64,000 bases of DNA from Ramazzottius varieornatus (Eukaryota; Tardigrada; Eutardigrada; Parachela; Ramazzottiidae): NCBI GenBank assembly GCA_001949185.1, contig BDGG01000002.1, forward strand, positions 1,147,481-1,211,480, given 5' to 3'. A model generated the notes under the pieces. The model did no database searches. It saw only the letters and a program-made list of their open reading frames with translations, and was not told the origin of the DNA. Both the position numbers and the translations under genes were made by a program. This document shows positions 44,544 through 55,790 of this stretch, in pieces; position 1 is the stretch's first letter; each line of letters opens with the position of its first letter.

Positions 44544-47500
44544 TCATGCTTTTAAACTAACTAATTTGTTCAATAAGACCCGCTTTTCCCTGATGCGGAA
44601 TATAGTCGACGCAATATCTTCCGTCAACGCGAACAATGCATCTTCTTCAAACGCTAGCTCTCGGCGTAGCTTTTCCATTTGAACTTCCTCCACCCTAAAA
44701 TTATGTTATTACAACCGTCGATGTTCATTCTGCTTTTAAGCTTTGTTTCATCTGCCCATGGGTGGTACTATTGGCCTCCTGGCCGCTTCATCGTCCAGCT
44801 TTTATGGAATCTTCAATGGCCATAAGTCTTAGATCAGTTTTTGAAAGTAACTTGCCGTTTCAGAAGGTTGAGATGAGCTCTTGATCATCCCGCTACCGGG
44901 CAAGATCAGCTGATAGGATCTCTGATCCCCGGTATGTACGATCCACCACACAATCGTACGCGTGAATCAGTCCCGGGTTGCGAGAACGCGGCAATCAACG
45001 ATCAGCTGTCAATCAGTGAGACGTACTCACCCCAAGGATGCACAATCAGGTAATCAACGGCAACGTAGCTTGACTGTGTGGATATNNNNNNNNNNNNNNN
45101 NNNNNNNNNNNNNNNNNNNNNNNNNNNNNNNNNNNNNNNNNNNNNNNNNNNNNNNNNNNNNNNNNNNNNNNNNNNNNNNNNNNNNNNNNNNNNNNNNNNN
45201 NNNNNNNNNNNNNNNNNNNNNNNNNNNNNNNNNNNNNNNNNNNNNNNNNNNNNNNNNNNNNNNNNNNNNNNNNNNNNNNNNNNNNNNNNNNNNNNNNNNN
45301 NNNNNNNNNNNNNNNNNNNNNNNNNNNNNNNNNNNNNNNNNNNNNNNNNNNNNNNNNNNNNNNNNNNNNNNNNNNNNNNNNNNNNNNNNNNNNNNNNNNN
45401 NNNNNNNNNNNNNNNNNNNNNNNNNNNNNNNNNNNNNNNNNNNNNNNNNNNNNNNNNNNNNNNNNNNNNNNNNNNNNNNNNNNNNNNNNNNNNNNNNNNN
45501 NNNNNNNNNNNNNNNNNNNNNNNNNNNNNNNNNNNNNNNNNNNNNNNNNNNNNNNNNNNNNNNNNNNNNNNNNNNNNNNNNNNNNNNNNNNNNNNNNNNN
45601 NNNNNNNNNNNNNNNNNNNNNNNNNNNNNNNNNNNNNNNNNNNNNNNNNNNNNNNNNNNNNNNNNNNNNNNNNNNNNNNNNNNNNNNNNNNNNNNNNNNN
45701 NNNNNNNNNNNNNNNNNNNNNNNNNNNNNNNNNNNNNNNNNNNNNNNNNNNNNNNNNNNNNNNNNNNNNNNNNNNNNNNNNNNNNNNNNNNNNNNNNNNN
45801 NNNNNNNNNNNNNNNNNNNNNNNNNNNNNNNNNNNNNNNNNNNNNNNNNNNNNNNNNNNNNNNNNNNNNNNNNNNNNNNNNNNNNNNNNNNNNNNNNNNN
45901 NNNNNNNNNNNNNNNNNNNNNNNNNNNNNNNNNNNNNNNNNNNNNNNNNNNNNNNNNNNNNNNNNNNNNNNNNNNNNNNNNNNNNNNNNNNNNNNNNNNN
46001 NNNNNNNNNNNNNNNNNNNNNNNNNNNNNNNNNNNNNNNNNNNNNNNNNNNNNNNNNNNNNNNNNNNNNNNNNNNNGGGGGGGGGGGGCAAACGGGACGT
46101 ACTATCTGACCGTCATGTCAAGTGGCGCAAACTTCCACTGTTCTCGGCTGGAACCGTGCGCCACTTGGCACAACGACCTTGCACGATTCGTTTGCCACCT
46201 TCCATTTTATCTGCATCTGACTAACCTTTCTTCTCGTCGATGCCTAATTTATTTCGAATTCCAACATCGGTCATCATTCCGAGTTCCACCCCGTTTCCAT
46301 CCAGTTCGCCAGCGTCACCCAGTCCATGCACCAAGAAGTCGTCCGTTGGCTTGTCATCCAGAAAACGAAGATCGGGTGGCGGTTTGTCCTCCACCACTGG
46401 CTCCACATTCCCTTCCTTCTTTCCTTCTTCGCCGTCATCTCGGGTGAACGTGTTGCGTCTCACCATCGGTTGAGTCGAAATCGCCGTGGTGGGTCTTTCC
46501 GGCGCTCTACGAGCTGTCGTGGGTCGCGCCGCTTCAGATGGCATCACGATCGGCTTTTTGGTGCCACTTACTTTCGCTTCGGACTTCGGTGGACTTTTAC
46601 TCTTGTTACTTAGTGCGGTAGTCGTATTTTGCGATGCTTTGGTTCTTGTTGTGGTCTTTAGCGGTCCTTTAGGGGCTGTTGGGATTTTAGACTGAGAATT
46701 AGCTGTAGCGACAGGCTTGACTATTGATGCGGGTTTGGCTTTCACATCCGCAACAACTGCCGGAGCCGTTTTTTCGGCTGTTTTTTTCGGAGGTTCGGCT
46801 GGGTGCGCAGATTCCTTTGGAGTACTGACAGTGGGTGAAGTGGCGAAGAACTTTGCGGCTTTGGGATAGCTGAGAAGGTTTTCCGAGCCTTGTTTAGCCA
46901 GTACTTGATTTACTACTTCAGTATTATTGGTTTTACGATGTACAATCTCGGCAAGTTGCTGCAGGAGATGGTTGGTTTTCTCGGCTTCTTGTCCAGCACA
47001 GATTTGCACGGCTTTGACGTCGAGATTCTGCTTTGAAGCTAGACCAACGTAGTTAATGACCTGCCAGAAAAAGCCTTGATCGATTGAGCCAGCATTAGTC
47101 CTCCTCACGACAAGCCGTAAAACTTCGTTGATTGTGTTGATCTTGAAAGTGGATTACGAAGTTTCGCCTTCGAGTAGCTTATCTTGAAAGCGACAACGGA
47201 TTATTCTCTACACATTTGACTCAAAATTTCAAATTTTCATTTCTCAGCTGATCTCTGTCTGCACAGTGCTTCACGTTGCGAGATACCGCTGCACGTATGG
47301 GCTTCTTAATACCTATTAGTGTCGGGGATATCGACAGAGACTAGCCAGAGAGAAAACCATGAATTTTAGCCTAGTCAGGACTCAGGAGGCAAAGTTTGCC
47401 TACAAACCTACCCCGCAAAACTCGCGCATTTCCGCTCCCGTTTCCGAGACTTTCGAAAAACGCAATTTTGCCTCACTCACGACTAGTTTCCGTTGGTCAA

Positions 47501-47834
47501 GCAAACTCAAATTTCAAATCAACCGTTTGCGACATAAACAGCTCGTTGTGAGGAGGACAAATTGATTGAAGTTAATTTGATACTGAGCTTGCTGCTTTAC
47601 CTTCGCGATGAAGAATGCCTTTGAGTCCTTATCGTTAGCCACAGCATCGTTCCAGCTGATTTCGTCGGGATCAAGCAACCCTTCAAATATTCCGTGTTCC
47701 TTCATAATTGCGACAAATACATCGTGGAGAAATCGTAAGGGAGGTTTGCTCAGTAATTTATCCGTCAATGGCGGACCATTCGCTAAGAGCGGTCCTAACA
47801 AGCTCTGCGTCTTCTTGACAACACTTTCATCCAT
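44544..47834 (-). CDS. TRAF3IP1/IFT54: Intraflagellar transport protein 54 (TRAF3IP1/MIP-T3-like), interrupted by an assembly gap
   Basis: Exons on the minus strand: 47834-47601 (78 codons from ATG), 47060-46226, then exons lost in the gap, and a last exon 44694-44544. The N-terminus (KKTQSLLGPLL, PPLRFLHDVFVAIMKEHGIF, then INYVGLASKQNLDVKAVQIC and GQEAEKTNHLLQQLAEIV) matches the calponin-homology-like domain of IFT54. The middle is Lys/Pro/Thr-rich. It includes FLDDKPTDDFLV, a short box typical of the family's mid-region. The last exon (EEVQMEKLRRELAFEEDALF...) is a short coiled coil like the family C-terminus. The protein (known) is an IFT-B subunit linking cargo, tubulin and IFT20 in cilia. 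The joins into the gap are phase 1 and phase 2, so at least one unseen exon is needed. Family call is firm, the C-terminal exon moderately so. Confidence 0.87.
44810..45085. repeat. Reverse copy of the 34.6-35.0 kb repeat, cut by the gap
   Basis: GAGCTCTTGATCATCCCGCT...AAGATCAGCTGA (44876 onward) followed by CGTACGCGTGAAT and CCCGGGTTG matches, in order, the reverse complement of 34870-34998 (right MITE end plus its 3' flank). It lies in an IFT54 intron and runs into the N run. Confidence 0.7.
45086..46076. other. Assembly gap of 991 N, with poly-G edge
   Basis: The gap removes central-to-3' exons of IFT54. The right contig edge is 12 consecutive G (46077-46088), which looks like a sequencing or assembly artefact rather than genome. 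Confidence 0.95.
46115..46195. repeat. AAGTGGCGCAC hairpin repeat, locus 6 (IFT54 intron)
   Basis: TCAAGTGGCGCAAACTTC pairs with GTGCGCCACTTGG across a loop containing TCGGCTGGAA. It is one clean module, followed by CACAACGACCTTGCACGATTCGTTTGCC-type sequence, like other copies. Confidence 0.8.
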
Positions 47835-48301
47835 GTCGTCCCCTCAGGTCTACCAAAACCACACCTAAATATTTCTCACAAAACCAATATCGTGTTTTAA
47901 AGCATAAAAAAATTCCCGAAGAGTTCACCGCAAGTTACTCAAGAGTTTTTATACGACCAAACAAAAGCAGTGTAGGTAGGAATGCACCAGGTCGGAAGAG
48001 AAATCAATAACATCGAATATCGGTGTATGTTCACTACTAAATTTATAAACGCAGGTGGGCGACAGAACTCAATCTAGCGACACGTGATTCGAACTATCAT
48101 GGTAGTGAAAGGTGCAATCGATACAGTGTGGGGAATGCGTCCCTTCCCGCTCCTCCATGTGCACATTTTTCCGGCTCGCGGTTGGAAGCACCGAAAAACC
48201 GGACTGCCAACTGAATGCCGAAAAAGCAAGTTCAAATGGAGGAGGGGAAAGGGATGCATGTCCTGACAATGTAGCTCCACTATAGACCCCTTCAATCGAG
48301 T

Positions 48302-49774
48302 CTATCGGGAATACTTCCAGAACCGTACAGCCTGTTGGTACTTTTTCGACACCGCAACAATCAAGAAGGGTTCGATCAGCGGTTTGCAGCAGAGCCAGGT
48401 AAAGGCCACATCCCACACTTTGATGTGCAAATCCAGCGCTACATGGAACATCAGCAGTACAGTGGCGTACGGTCCGATAAAGACCAACAGACTGGCAGCC
48501 AACACCAGGCAGATTCTCATGTGGTCGAACTGAGATTCTTGTACCGCTTGTTGGACCCTCGCAACTTCCACACTTTTCTCTCCAGTGGCGCTAACCTCGC
48601 CATTCTGTACGGATCGGTCGACGTTGACGTACACCGGGAAGTCCACGCAGAGCGCGTCTTGTGGCTGTGGGGCTAAAGGCAGGTTCTGGTACAGTGGAGG
48701 AGGGTTGGGGGAGGGGAGTGTGGATGGTTGACGGGCGGGGACGTCGTAGTTGTACAGAGGGTTGAGGTTGGCAGAGCGAGGGGGCGACTGTACCGCTGAA
48801 ACAGATGGTTGGGTCCAGCGGACAACGGGCTCGATGTGTGAAGTGGTCGAACGGGGAAGTGCGACGCGGGTAATGATGTAAAGTGTGAACATGGCGCAAA
48901 GCGACAGGCTGGTCAGTCCGAGAGGAACCCAGAAATACCAGACGCTGTCGTGCAGAAGACCGTTCTCGCCTTTGAGCGCGCAAAAGTTTGGACCAGTCTC
49001 GACTTCCCACAAGGAATGTCTAAATATAAAAGAACGGGCATGCGAGAAAACAGGGAACACTGTCATGGCGCAAACCGTTGACCATCTTTGGTCAATACCG
49101 TTCAAGGCGAGCACATTTTTGCGAAGCCGGAAAACAAAACTTAAGCTTTGTTTCAGGATTGATTGATTCCTGTCTCTAAAAACATTAAACCTACGCGACT
49201 GGGCAGTAGACGCCGAGCCCAATGAGCCAAATGACCAGGGTGGGAGTAATAACGTGACACCAACTAGGTGTGGTTCGGCGCAAGTTGTCCGGTACAATGG
49301 TCGAGGTGATTAACGAGATATAGGAGAAGAACTGCTGCAACGCCATGGCCGCTACACTCCAACATCCGACGAAAGGAAAGAAGGAAGTAAAAGCCGTGCT
49401 GAAAAGACAGATTGACCAATCAATAAGATCCCTTTCACGTGATGATGTGAGCATTACCTGGCGTAACAGTAACGGATACTGAATGGCCATACTCGTTCCA
49501 TGATAACATACGCCACGATATCGAAGGGGTACACAAGCAGCGACAGAAAAAAGTTGATCAGCAGCAAATTAAGTACCAGGCCGTCAAACCCGGTGATGTT
49601 GTGCAGACTCCGAATCCATATTCGTCCGACCATCAGATATATGTTTACGATCAAGGAGAAGATGGACAGAACGGTTAATGCAGTGATCGAGGCGATCTGG
49701 CCCGATCCAACGTACAGCGGGTCGGGCGTACCGACGGGATCAGCCAAGACGCCATCGTAGTCTTCCGTCGCCAT
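48302..49774 (-). CDS. Divergent rhodopsin-like GPCR (paralogue 1 of a tandem pair)
   Basis: Three exons on the minus strand: 49774-49458, 49398-49195, 49019-48302 (412 residues, one frame). Helices: 1 IASITALTVLSIFSLIVNIY, 2 DGLVLNLLLINFFLSLLVYP, 3 GCWSVAAMALQQFFSYISLI, 4 TPTLVIWLIGLGVY, 5 YFWVPLGLTSLSLCAMFTLY, 6 ICLVLAASLLVFIGPYATVL, 7 FTWLCCKPLIEPFLIVAV. A proline-rich 100-residue third loop precedes helix 6. DRY, CWxP and NPxxY are all absent or changed (IEPFLI at helix 7). The C-terminus AVRFWKY matches helix 8 position. It is 409 bp downstream-facing from its paralogue and shares both intron positions and phases (phase 2). Membrane receptor, ligand unknown. Confidence 0.85.
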
Positions 49775-50183
49775 ATTCAGCTAGCTTTTCCAGATCATAT
49801 AAACTTTAGGGGAAAATCCATCGCGGGAAACGGTTTTGGGGGTATGATAGTGCGGGGAAAGTCAACGGTCGGTGTGAGATTAGCTATGGCCTTCCAACTT
49901 CCGCTTTTTGCGACGATTGACCAGAGTACGCCTCATCTAGACCTGAAATCGCGTAAGATAGACATCTGTTTCAAACCAATGTTTATCTGTAAGAATGTTC
50001 GAGATCATCATCTCCAAAGCTCGGAGTCCTAGTTGGAACCACTACCTCGGCACACCGCAGTAGCTTGCAGAAAGCTCATGTCGCTACATCGACTTCGCGG
50101 CAGTATTCAAGTACGCCGGAAGACACTCTACAGCGTCAACCATTGTAACATCCCTTATAACGAAAACGCGGAAGAATACAGAA

Positions 50184-51634
50184 CTATACACGGTATTTCC
50201 AGAACCGAAAGGCTTGTTGGTATCTCCTAAAAGAAGCCATGATAAGGAGAGGTTCAATGAAGACTTTAGAGGACATCCACGTATAGGATATCCTCCAGGC
50301 TTTCAGCTGAGCTAGATCGTGCGAAGGATGAAGAAATTGTACCACGGCATAAGGTCCCACAAAGACAATCAAACTGGCTGTCAGAATTAAGCTGATTTTC
50401 AGATGACCCCACTGCGCTTCTTTGACAGCTTGCTCCATAACAAGGTCGGTAGTCCGTCGGATTTCGGTCGGTGGCGAAATGTTTTCCGAGGGGCCATTGC
50501 CGAGAACGTGCAGACTTATGGACGGAAACCTTTGTCCCGCGGATTCAGTTGGTTCCTGATTGGTAGCTTCTACAACCGGACGTGGAAATGGAGTATCGGT
50601 GTTGGAGCGGACAAGGTAAACGACAATTAGCATCAGGAGAGTCACTGCGGTAGGTGCGAAAAGGTACCAGATGCTTTCGTGGGCATATCTGGTCTCGGCT
50701 ATCGCCAGGCATGGATATGATCCCGCACTCAGCTGCACAGTCGAATAACTGCCAAAGACGGTTAATGCGGCCAGTTGTTCTATAATCTACAGCGAAACTG
50801 AGAAATCCAACTCATTTTTCTGATTGCAAGCTCGGTCTTTCAAGTGGCGCATTTTTTCTGTGTTTTTGGCTAAGGGCGTGCGCCAACGCCAAAGATAAGC
50901 GATTGTGTCCAGTCTGATCGATTTTTTTATGACTGAGTGGCGCACTTTTCCCATGTTGTTACGTGAACCCATGCACCACTTGGAAAACGATCTCGCCGAA
51001 TTCGTCTGCCATGTAGGAGGAGAGCTCACGCGTATGGACAGTAGAAAGCACCGAGGATCAGCAAAATGACTGCAGGGCCGGTGATGTGGTACCATCTGCC
51101 AGTGGACCTTCGAAAAAATTCCGGCATGCATGTCGGGACAGCCAACAGTAAGTACGAGTAGAAGAACTGGATGGTCAAAACTGGGACAGTCCAGCATGCG
51201 GTGAAAACCAGGAAGTAAGTCAGTACTGCGCTGTACAATCAGAAGGAACTTTGAACATGGTTCTACTAACAACTGCATGCGGCATTAACTGCTCAAATTA
51301 CGTGCCTTATCAGACAGTAACGCCTTCCAAATGTCCAGATATTTTCCAGAATGACCATCGCCACCATGCTGAAGGGGATCACGAGCGATGCTAGGAGAAA
51401 GTTGGTCAAGAGTAGGCTGAGTACCAGGCCATCGAATGCGGTGAGGGGATGTAGCGTCCGCAGACGCATCCGTCCAAAGATCAAGTGAACGTTGATGGAC
51501 AAGGAAATGAGCGACAGAAGAGCCACGACGACCATCCCCGCGCCGTGTTCTGGCCGGAGATCCAGGAAATCGTAGAAATGCAGTTCACCATCGGGCTGGA
51601 TCATCTGCGCCAACGACTTGAAATCCAGATCCAT
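50184..51634 (-). CDS. Divergent rhodopsin-like GPCR (paralogue 2 of a tandem pair)
   Basis: Three exons on the minus strand: 51634-51306, 51230-51030, 50727-50184 (357 residues, one frame). It aligns with the gene at 48.3 kb along its length: LHPLTAFDGLVLSLLLTNF (helix 2), TACWTVPVLTIQFFYSYLLL (helix 3), FYCPYA, YLFAPTAVTLLMLIVVYLV (helix 5), VFVGPYAVVQFL (helix 6), FIEPLLIMASFRRYQQAFRF (helix 7-8). The same canonical switches are missing (no DRY, no NPxxY). To keep frame and match its paralogue, intron 1 must use a GC donor (ATAAG|GCACGT); the nearby GT site breaks the frame. Intron 2 carries hairpin-repeat locus 7. Ligand unknown; likely arisen by local duplication. Confidence 0.85.
50830..51015. 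repeat. AAGTGGCGCAC hairpin repeats, locus 7 (GPCR intron)
   Basis: TCAAGTGGCGCATTTT has a weak partner GCGTGCGCCAACG. It is followed by TGAGTGGCGCACTTTT pairing with ATGCACCACTTGG, then AAAACGATCTCGCCGAATTCG. Both modules sit within the intron 50728-51029. Confidence 0.75.
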
Positions 51635-52263
51635 TTGCGCACAACCTTAGGAAAACGCCGGATTGAAACCAGAAGGTTTCGTTCGATTCATTTATGGAAT
51701 TCAGTTAGAAAAGAATATATGAGATCGTGCAGAAACCGACAGCAGCAAAAATAAAACAATTCTGCGAGACGACGTAACAACATCCAAGTTATCTGCGTGC
51801 GCAATTTCGACTTTTCTTTGCGGCAGCCAAGTCGTAATCGTCTACTATCGGACACCGATCAACGCAGCGGTGTTACATAACACGAAGGGTTTGTTCTCTC
51901 TATCGCACCAAACCATTTCACAAATCACAACGAATGCTGGCTTTTTTACTGTAAACCTGACAGCGCCGAGTAACTCTGCGCGTTCCGAAAACTTTCCTTC
52001 TATGAAATAACCGAAGAATCGGTGCGCTAAAACTGATCTTCTTTTGGTTTGATGGTAAAAAATAAGGCCTTTCAAAGTTGAGAAAGCATAAAAAAATGTC
52101 ACTTGAAGAAGGGCAGTGTTCGCCACATAAAAATGTCAAAAAGGGAGGAAGCCATTTTGTCAGTATCAGAGTAGAACTCCATGAAAGAAAATCACCTGCG
52201 TTAAGTTAACTAAACATTGTAGTGAGACCTCAAGTCATGGTCAAAACCCTCTCACCATCTTTG
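51635..52263. other. Intergenic, no gene recognised
   Basis: Lies between the 5' end of the upstream GPCR and the 3' end of the 5'-nucleotidase gene, both on the minus strand. It should hold the promoter of the GPCR and the 3' untranslated end of the nucleotidase. No distinct element was seen. Confidence 0.5.
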
Positions 52264-52264
52264 G

Positions 52265-52321
52265 ACTTCTTCTATCCAACACTTCTTCTATCCAACACTT
52301 CTTCCATCCAAAACTTCTTCC
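52265..52321. repeat. 16-bp minisatellite
   Basis: The unit ACTTCTTCTATCCAAC is repeated three and a half times with small changes, directly 3' of the nucleotidase stop codon, so within its 3' untranslated region. Confidence 0.85.
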
Positions 52322-52324
52322 TTC

Positions 52325-55300
52325 TCACTGTTGGTTTCCATCATCCGACTGATCGGACAGTACACTTGCCTTGTTGTCCGGTGTGGTGGGCGCACTGTCA
52401 TCCTCCTCAGGGCCGGACTGACCGGAAACCTCGGAGGCCTTCTCCTTCACACCGTTTTCCCCACCTTCGTCGCTATCGTAGACATCGATAGTCTGGGTGA
52501 ACTCGACTGGTGTTTGTGGGTAAGGTCTCTTCAAGTGGGTTCCATCAACATTCTAAAATGAAACCCAATGAAGAATGTTCACCAGTCACATGGAGCCTGC
52601 ATGCCAGAACTCCATGGTAAAAGCCTTAAGCAGTGTTTGTAGGTGAGTGAGAAACATGTTTGCTCTTTACTTCTAACACCTACCATGCACCCGCATAAAA
52701 GTGCAATGCCTTTACTGTGGATTCCTTGCCTGCAAGTGCGCGACTCAATGAGTTTCGAATCTTGTACATCAAATACAATTAAATTAATCAAATCATCCAC
52801 TTGCATATCTAAGCTCCACGCTGCGGCTAGCGGCTAGCGTATGCGGGTACATGATAGACTGGTAAATTCTGTTCACTCACGTCGTCAATGGTCTTCGCGG
52901 CTCTTCTGTCCACTGGAAGTTCCGTCAGACTTCCCGACTGACTCTTTCTTGCATCCTTGGACTGCATGTAACTAGTTCTTCGTGCGTGGGCACCATTCAT
53001 GGCAGTCATCGGATCCTCCATGCCACCATGGAGAACCTCGTCGTGCTTGACGGTAGACTCATGGGGCATTAACATGGCCGGTGCGCGGAACATGTAGGAC
53101 ATGGGGTAGTACATCAGGTTGAGGAAGGTAGCGGCGTACAGGTCAGCATAGCGGCTGACCTGACTGGCGAAGAAGGTCTGGAAAGAGCCACTGCGGAAGA
53201 GACTGCCTAACAGTCCGTAGCTCATGTCCATCTCGTGAATGACATTCTTCATCTCTTGCTGGATGTGCTTGATGTTGGGCCGCTCCACCGAGCTGCTATC
53301 CATATCCCTATCGAAAACGAAAAGCAATGAATCAGCCAACTTGAGCCAAGCGTCCCAAAAAATCGGCAGCTTCGTTCTAGCCACCTGCACACTGACAAGC
53401 CGTGTAACCTACATAGCGCCGTGTACGCAGGTGGATGAAACACGAGCGAACGTACTTGTAAAGATTGCTTAGTTTGATGTCCAAGTCCTCCAGCTTTTGA
53501 AAGAGGCTGCGTCTATCGCTCCAAACATGCAGCTCGTTCTCCAGCTCTCGGACCACCAGGAACGTTCTCCATCCACGGGTTTTCTTTGACTTCAACACGT
53601 CGCCGAAAATGTGGTCTCCCACGTATAGGACATCCTTGCCCTTAGCGCCGACCAGCTGCGTGAAGACGTCGCAAGAGCCGCCATTGTAGACTCGATCGGA
53701 ACAAAGAGGCCCCGTGGACGTCCCTAGACGCAACGTCCCCGTTTTCTATGGAAAGACATCGGTTTAACGCAAAACAGGTCAGCGTCCAACCCGGTCTCGA
53801 ATCTTCACCCACCTGCATACATTCACACAGCATACCCCCATGATGCGATGTATGCAAGGGCGAAGTCACAGAACTACACCCACCTGCATACATTCATGCG
53901 CCATATTTACATGGCGCAATGTATGCAAGTTCGAGAAAGATGTGTCCAAGTTACTGCCGACACAAAAGCGATCAACAACAAAACCGTTCTTAAATTTATC
54001 CAACAGAAATATTCACCAAGTCGACTTCTCGCAGCAAAGTGCCCTCGCCGAAAAACAGGGGCTTCCTGGCGTCGACGAAAACGTAGTCAAAGTAGGTCCT
54101 CCAGTTCCTCGTTGTGTCGGCTCCTTCGAAACTGAACATATACGTCATAATTTTCTGCAATCATGCAAAAGATGGACTAACCCACTCCTTCTGTAATATT
54201 GATTTGAGGATCAAGCCTTTTAAGCGTATTAGCAAAAATGCAGCATATGGTACCTCAGTGTAATACCATTCACTGTTGGTCAGCAGGAAGACCTTGGCGC
54301 CGTTCTTCCGCAAGTGCGTCAGTAAGGTTGGAAGACGAGGATCGCGCTCGACGTACTCTTCCGGATCAGCCACAGTCTTCTCCTTCAATGCTCCCTGAAA
54401 ACGAAGAGGTGAGAACTCTGTCTTGCATAATTAACCAATCTGAAAAGCCGAGTTAGATTACGTCATGTTTCATTTTCGGTAAGTCAAGCCGTGCCCAAAT
54501 GCATAATTATATTGTGGCACGGCCTTGGCTTACCGGAAGTGTAACATCTATACAAACGAAAACAACGTCTCCCAGACTCAAAAACGATCAAGAACATTCC
54601 AAATCAGCATAGGTCTGTAAGCTAATTTTCGACGACACTGTACCTGCATGTGGACCCAGTCGACGGAAGCCCGGACATCCTGGAAGATGGACTTATACGA
54701 CATGACAATGTCTCCCTTCTTCACACCCGTTTTCTGCCTGAAAACATAACAAACCTACCATAAAAACCACTAAGATTCAAGGCAAAAATCGAATGTATTC
54801 CATGACTAACATACAGATTGTTGTCTTCAGCTTTGGTGAAGTAATCCACCAAGCAAGCCAGGATGTAGATTTCTGGCAGGTTGAAAAGCGTGTTCATAAC
54901 GTACATCCGCCGCTCGTCCAATATGACGAACTTGTTCGGATACAAATCGTCGACTTCGTTTCTACAAACAGTAAATCACCAATACATACTCGAATACCTC
55001 GAAAACCCCATTACCCTTTCAGAACTTCGAAACCGTGGTAGGCAACCATGATGAAACCAAACGGGTCGACTTTGAGGATGTTCCCGTACAGTGAGTCAAA
55101 CCATACACCCCTAAAAATAAGGGGAAAAATTAGAGTACCACAGAAAAATCTCAAATAGGACTGCGACCTATTTTACGTACCTGATGGGGAAGGAAGGGTC
55201 ATATTCGAATTCTTCCAGTTCTTTGGGATATCCAATCTGCAGCAATCGATTGATAATCTCTTTGAACGTCATGATTTCGTAGGCCGGAGACTTATACACT

Positions 55301-55790
55301 ATATTATTCACAAGGAAGAGCATTACGTCACACCGTCCACACGTCAACATTCTCGCGATATCCATCACGAAATAAGAAGCAGGAAATGAAACGAGCCAAA
55401 TTGTTTCATCAAGTGGTGCACGCGTTCACTGTCACTGGCTGTATGTATGCACCACTAGGGACAACAATCTGGCGCATGTCATCACCCACGTCCCAATAAT
55501 TATTCTGACGTACCTGCTAATGTGTAATCCATATCGAATCCGTAAAACTTGATCTGCTCCAACCGCAGACTTCGGTTGACGAAAATTCTGCAACCCAAAA
55601 ACTATGGTTAAAACTAATAGACTAACTACACACTAACGGAAAATTCCAACCTGTGTTCAGCTTCACGGTAATATTTGGGAGGCACATTCTCCACCCCCGT
55701 CTTGCTTTTTCCATTCACTTGCTCGGGATGGCCAGTAGCTCCAACAGAGGAGTTGCTCGCGACAGGCTGATTCAAACCCGAAGTGTCCAT
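52325..55790 (-). CDS. NT5C2: Cytosolic purine 5'-nucleotidase (NT5C2-like, HAD family)
   Basis: Eleven exons on the minus strand: 55790-55651, 55587-55514, 55298-55181, 55110-55015, 54961-54815, 54737-54644, 54394-54254, 54154-54017, 53745-53456, 53307-52881, 52552-52325 (630 residues, one frame). HAD motifs are in order: GFDMDYT (nucleophile Asp and acid Asp), [12 protein letters not shown] (motif II), a Lys in DARKPLFF, and [17 protein letters not shown] (motif IV Asp pair). Family blocks [18 protein letters not shown] and [28 protein letters not shown] are also clear. The enzyme (known) dephosphorylates IMP and GMP in the cytosol. The start is the Met in EEKMDTSG; an upstream exon with ATG at about 55980 does not join in frame, so is treated as untranslated. 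The C-terminus is acidic and Ser-rich, as in the family. Assignment very secure. Confidence 0.95.
53806..53947. repeat. 71-bp tandem pair of hairpins (nucleotidase intron)
   Basis: Two adjacent copies start with CACCCACCTGCATACATTCA at 53806 and 53877. Each contains the inverted pair TGCATACAT...ATGTATGCA. The loops differ (CACAGCATACCCCCATGATGCG versus a GCGCCAT...ATGGCGC inner stem), so the second copy has a longer stem. Confidence 0.8.
54473..54539. repeat. 67-bp hairpin (nucleotidase intron)
   Basis: TTCGGTAAGTCAAGCCGTGC pairs with GCACGGCCTTGGCTTACCGG with few mismatches, around an AT-rich loop. It lies in the intron 54395-54643. Confidence 0.8.
55405..55490. repeat. AAGTGGCGCAC hairpin repeat, locus 8 (nucleotidase intron)
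   Basis: TCAAGTGGTGCACGCG pairs with the diverged TGTATGCACCACTAGGG, followed by ACAACAATCTGG. It is in intron 55299-55513 and is one of the more diverged copies. Confidence 0.6.

Noticed and set aside
44962-46224. Long ORFs of 343-420 codons across 45-46 kb
   Set aside because: They consist almost entirely of the N gap and are artefacts.
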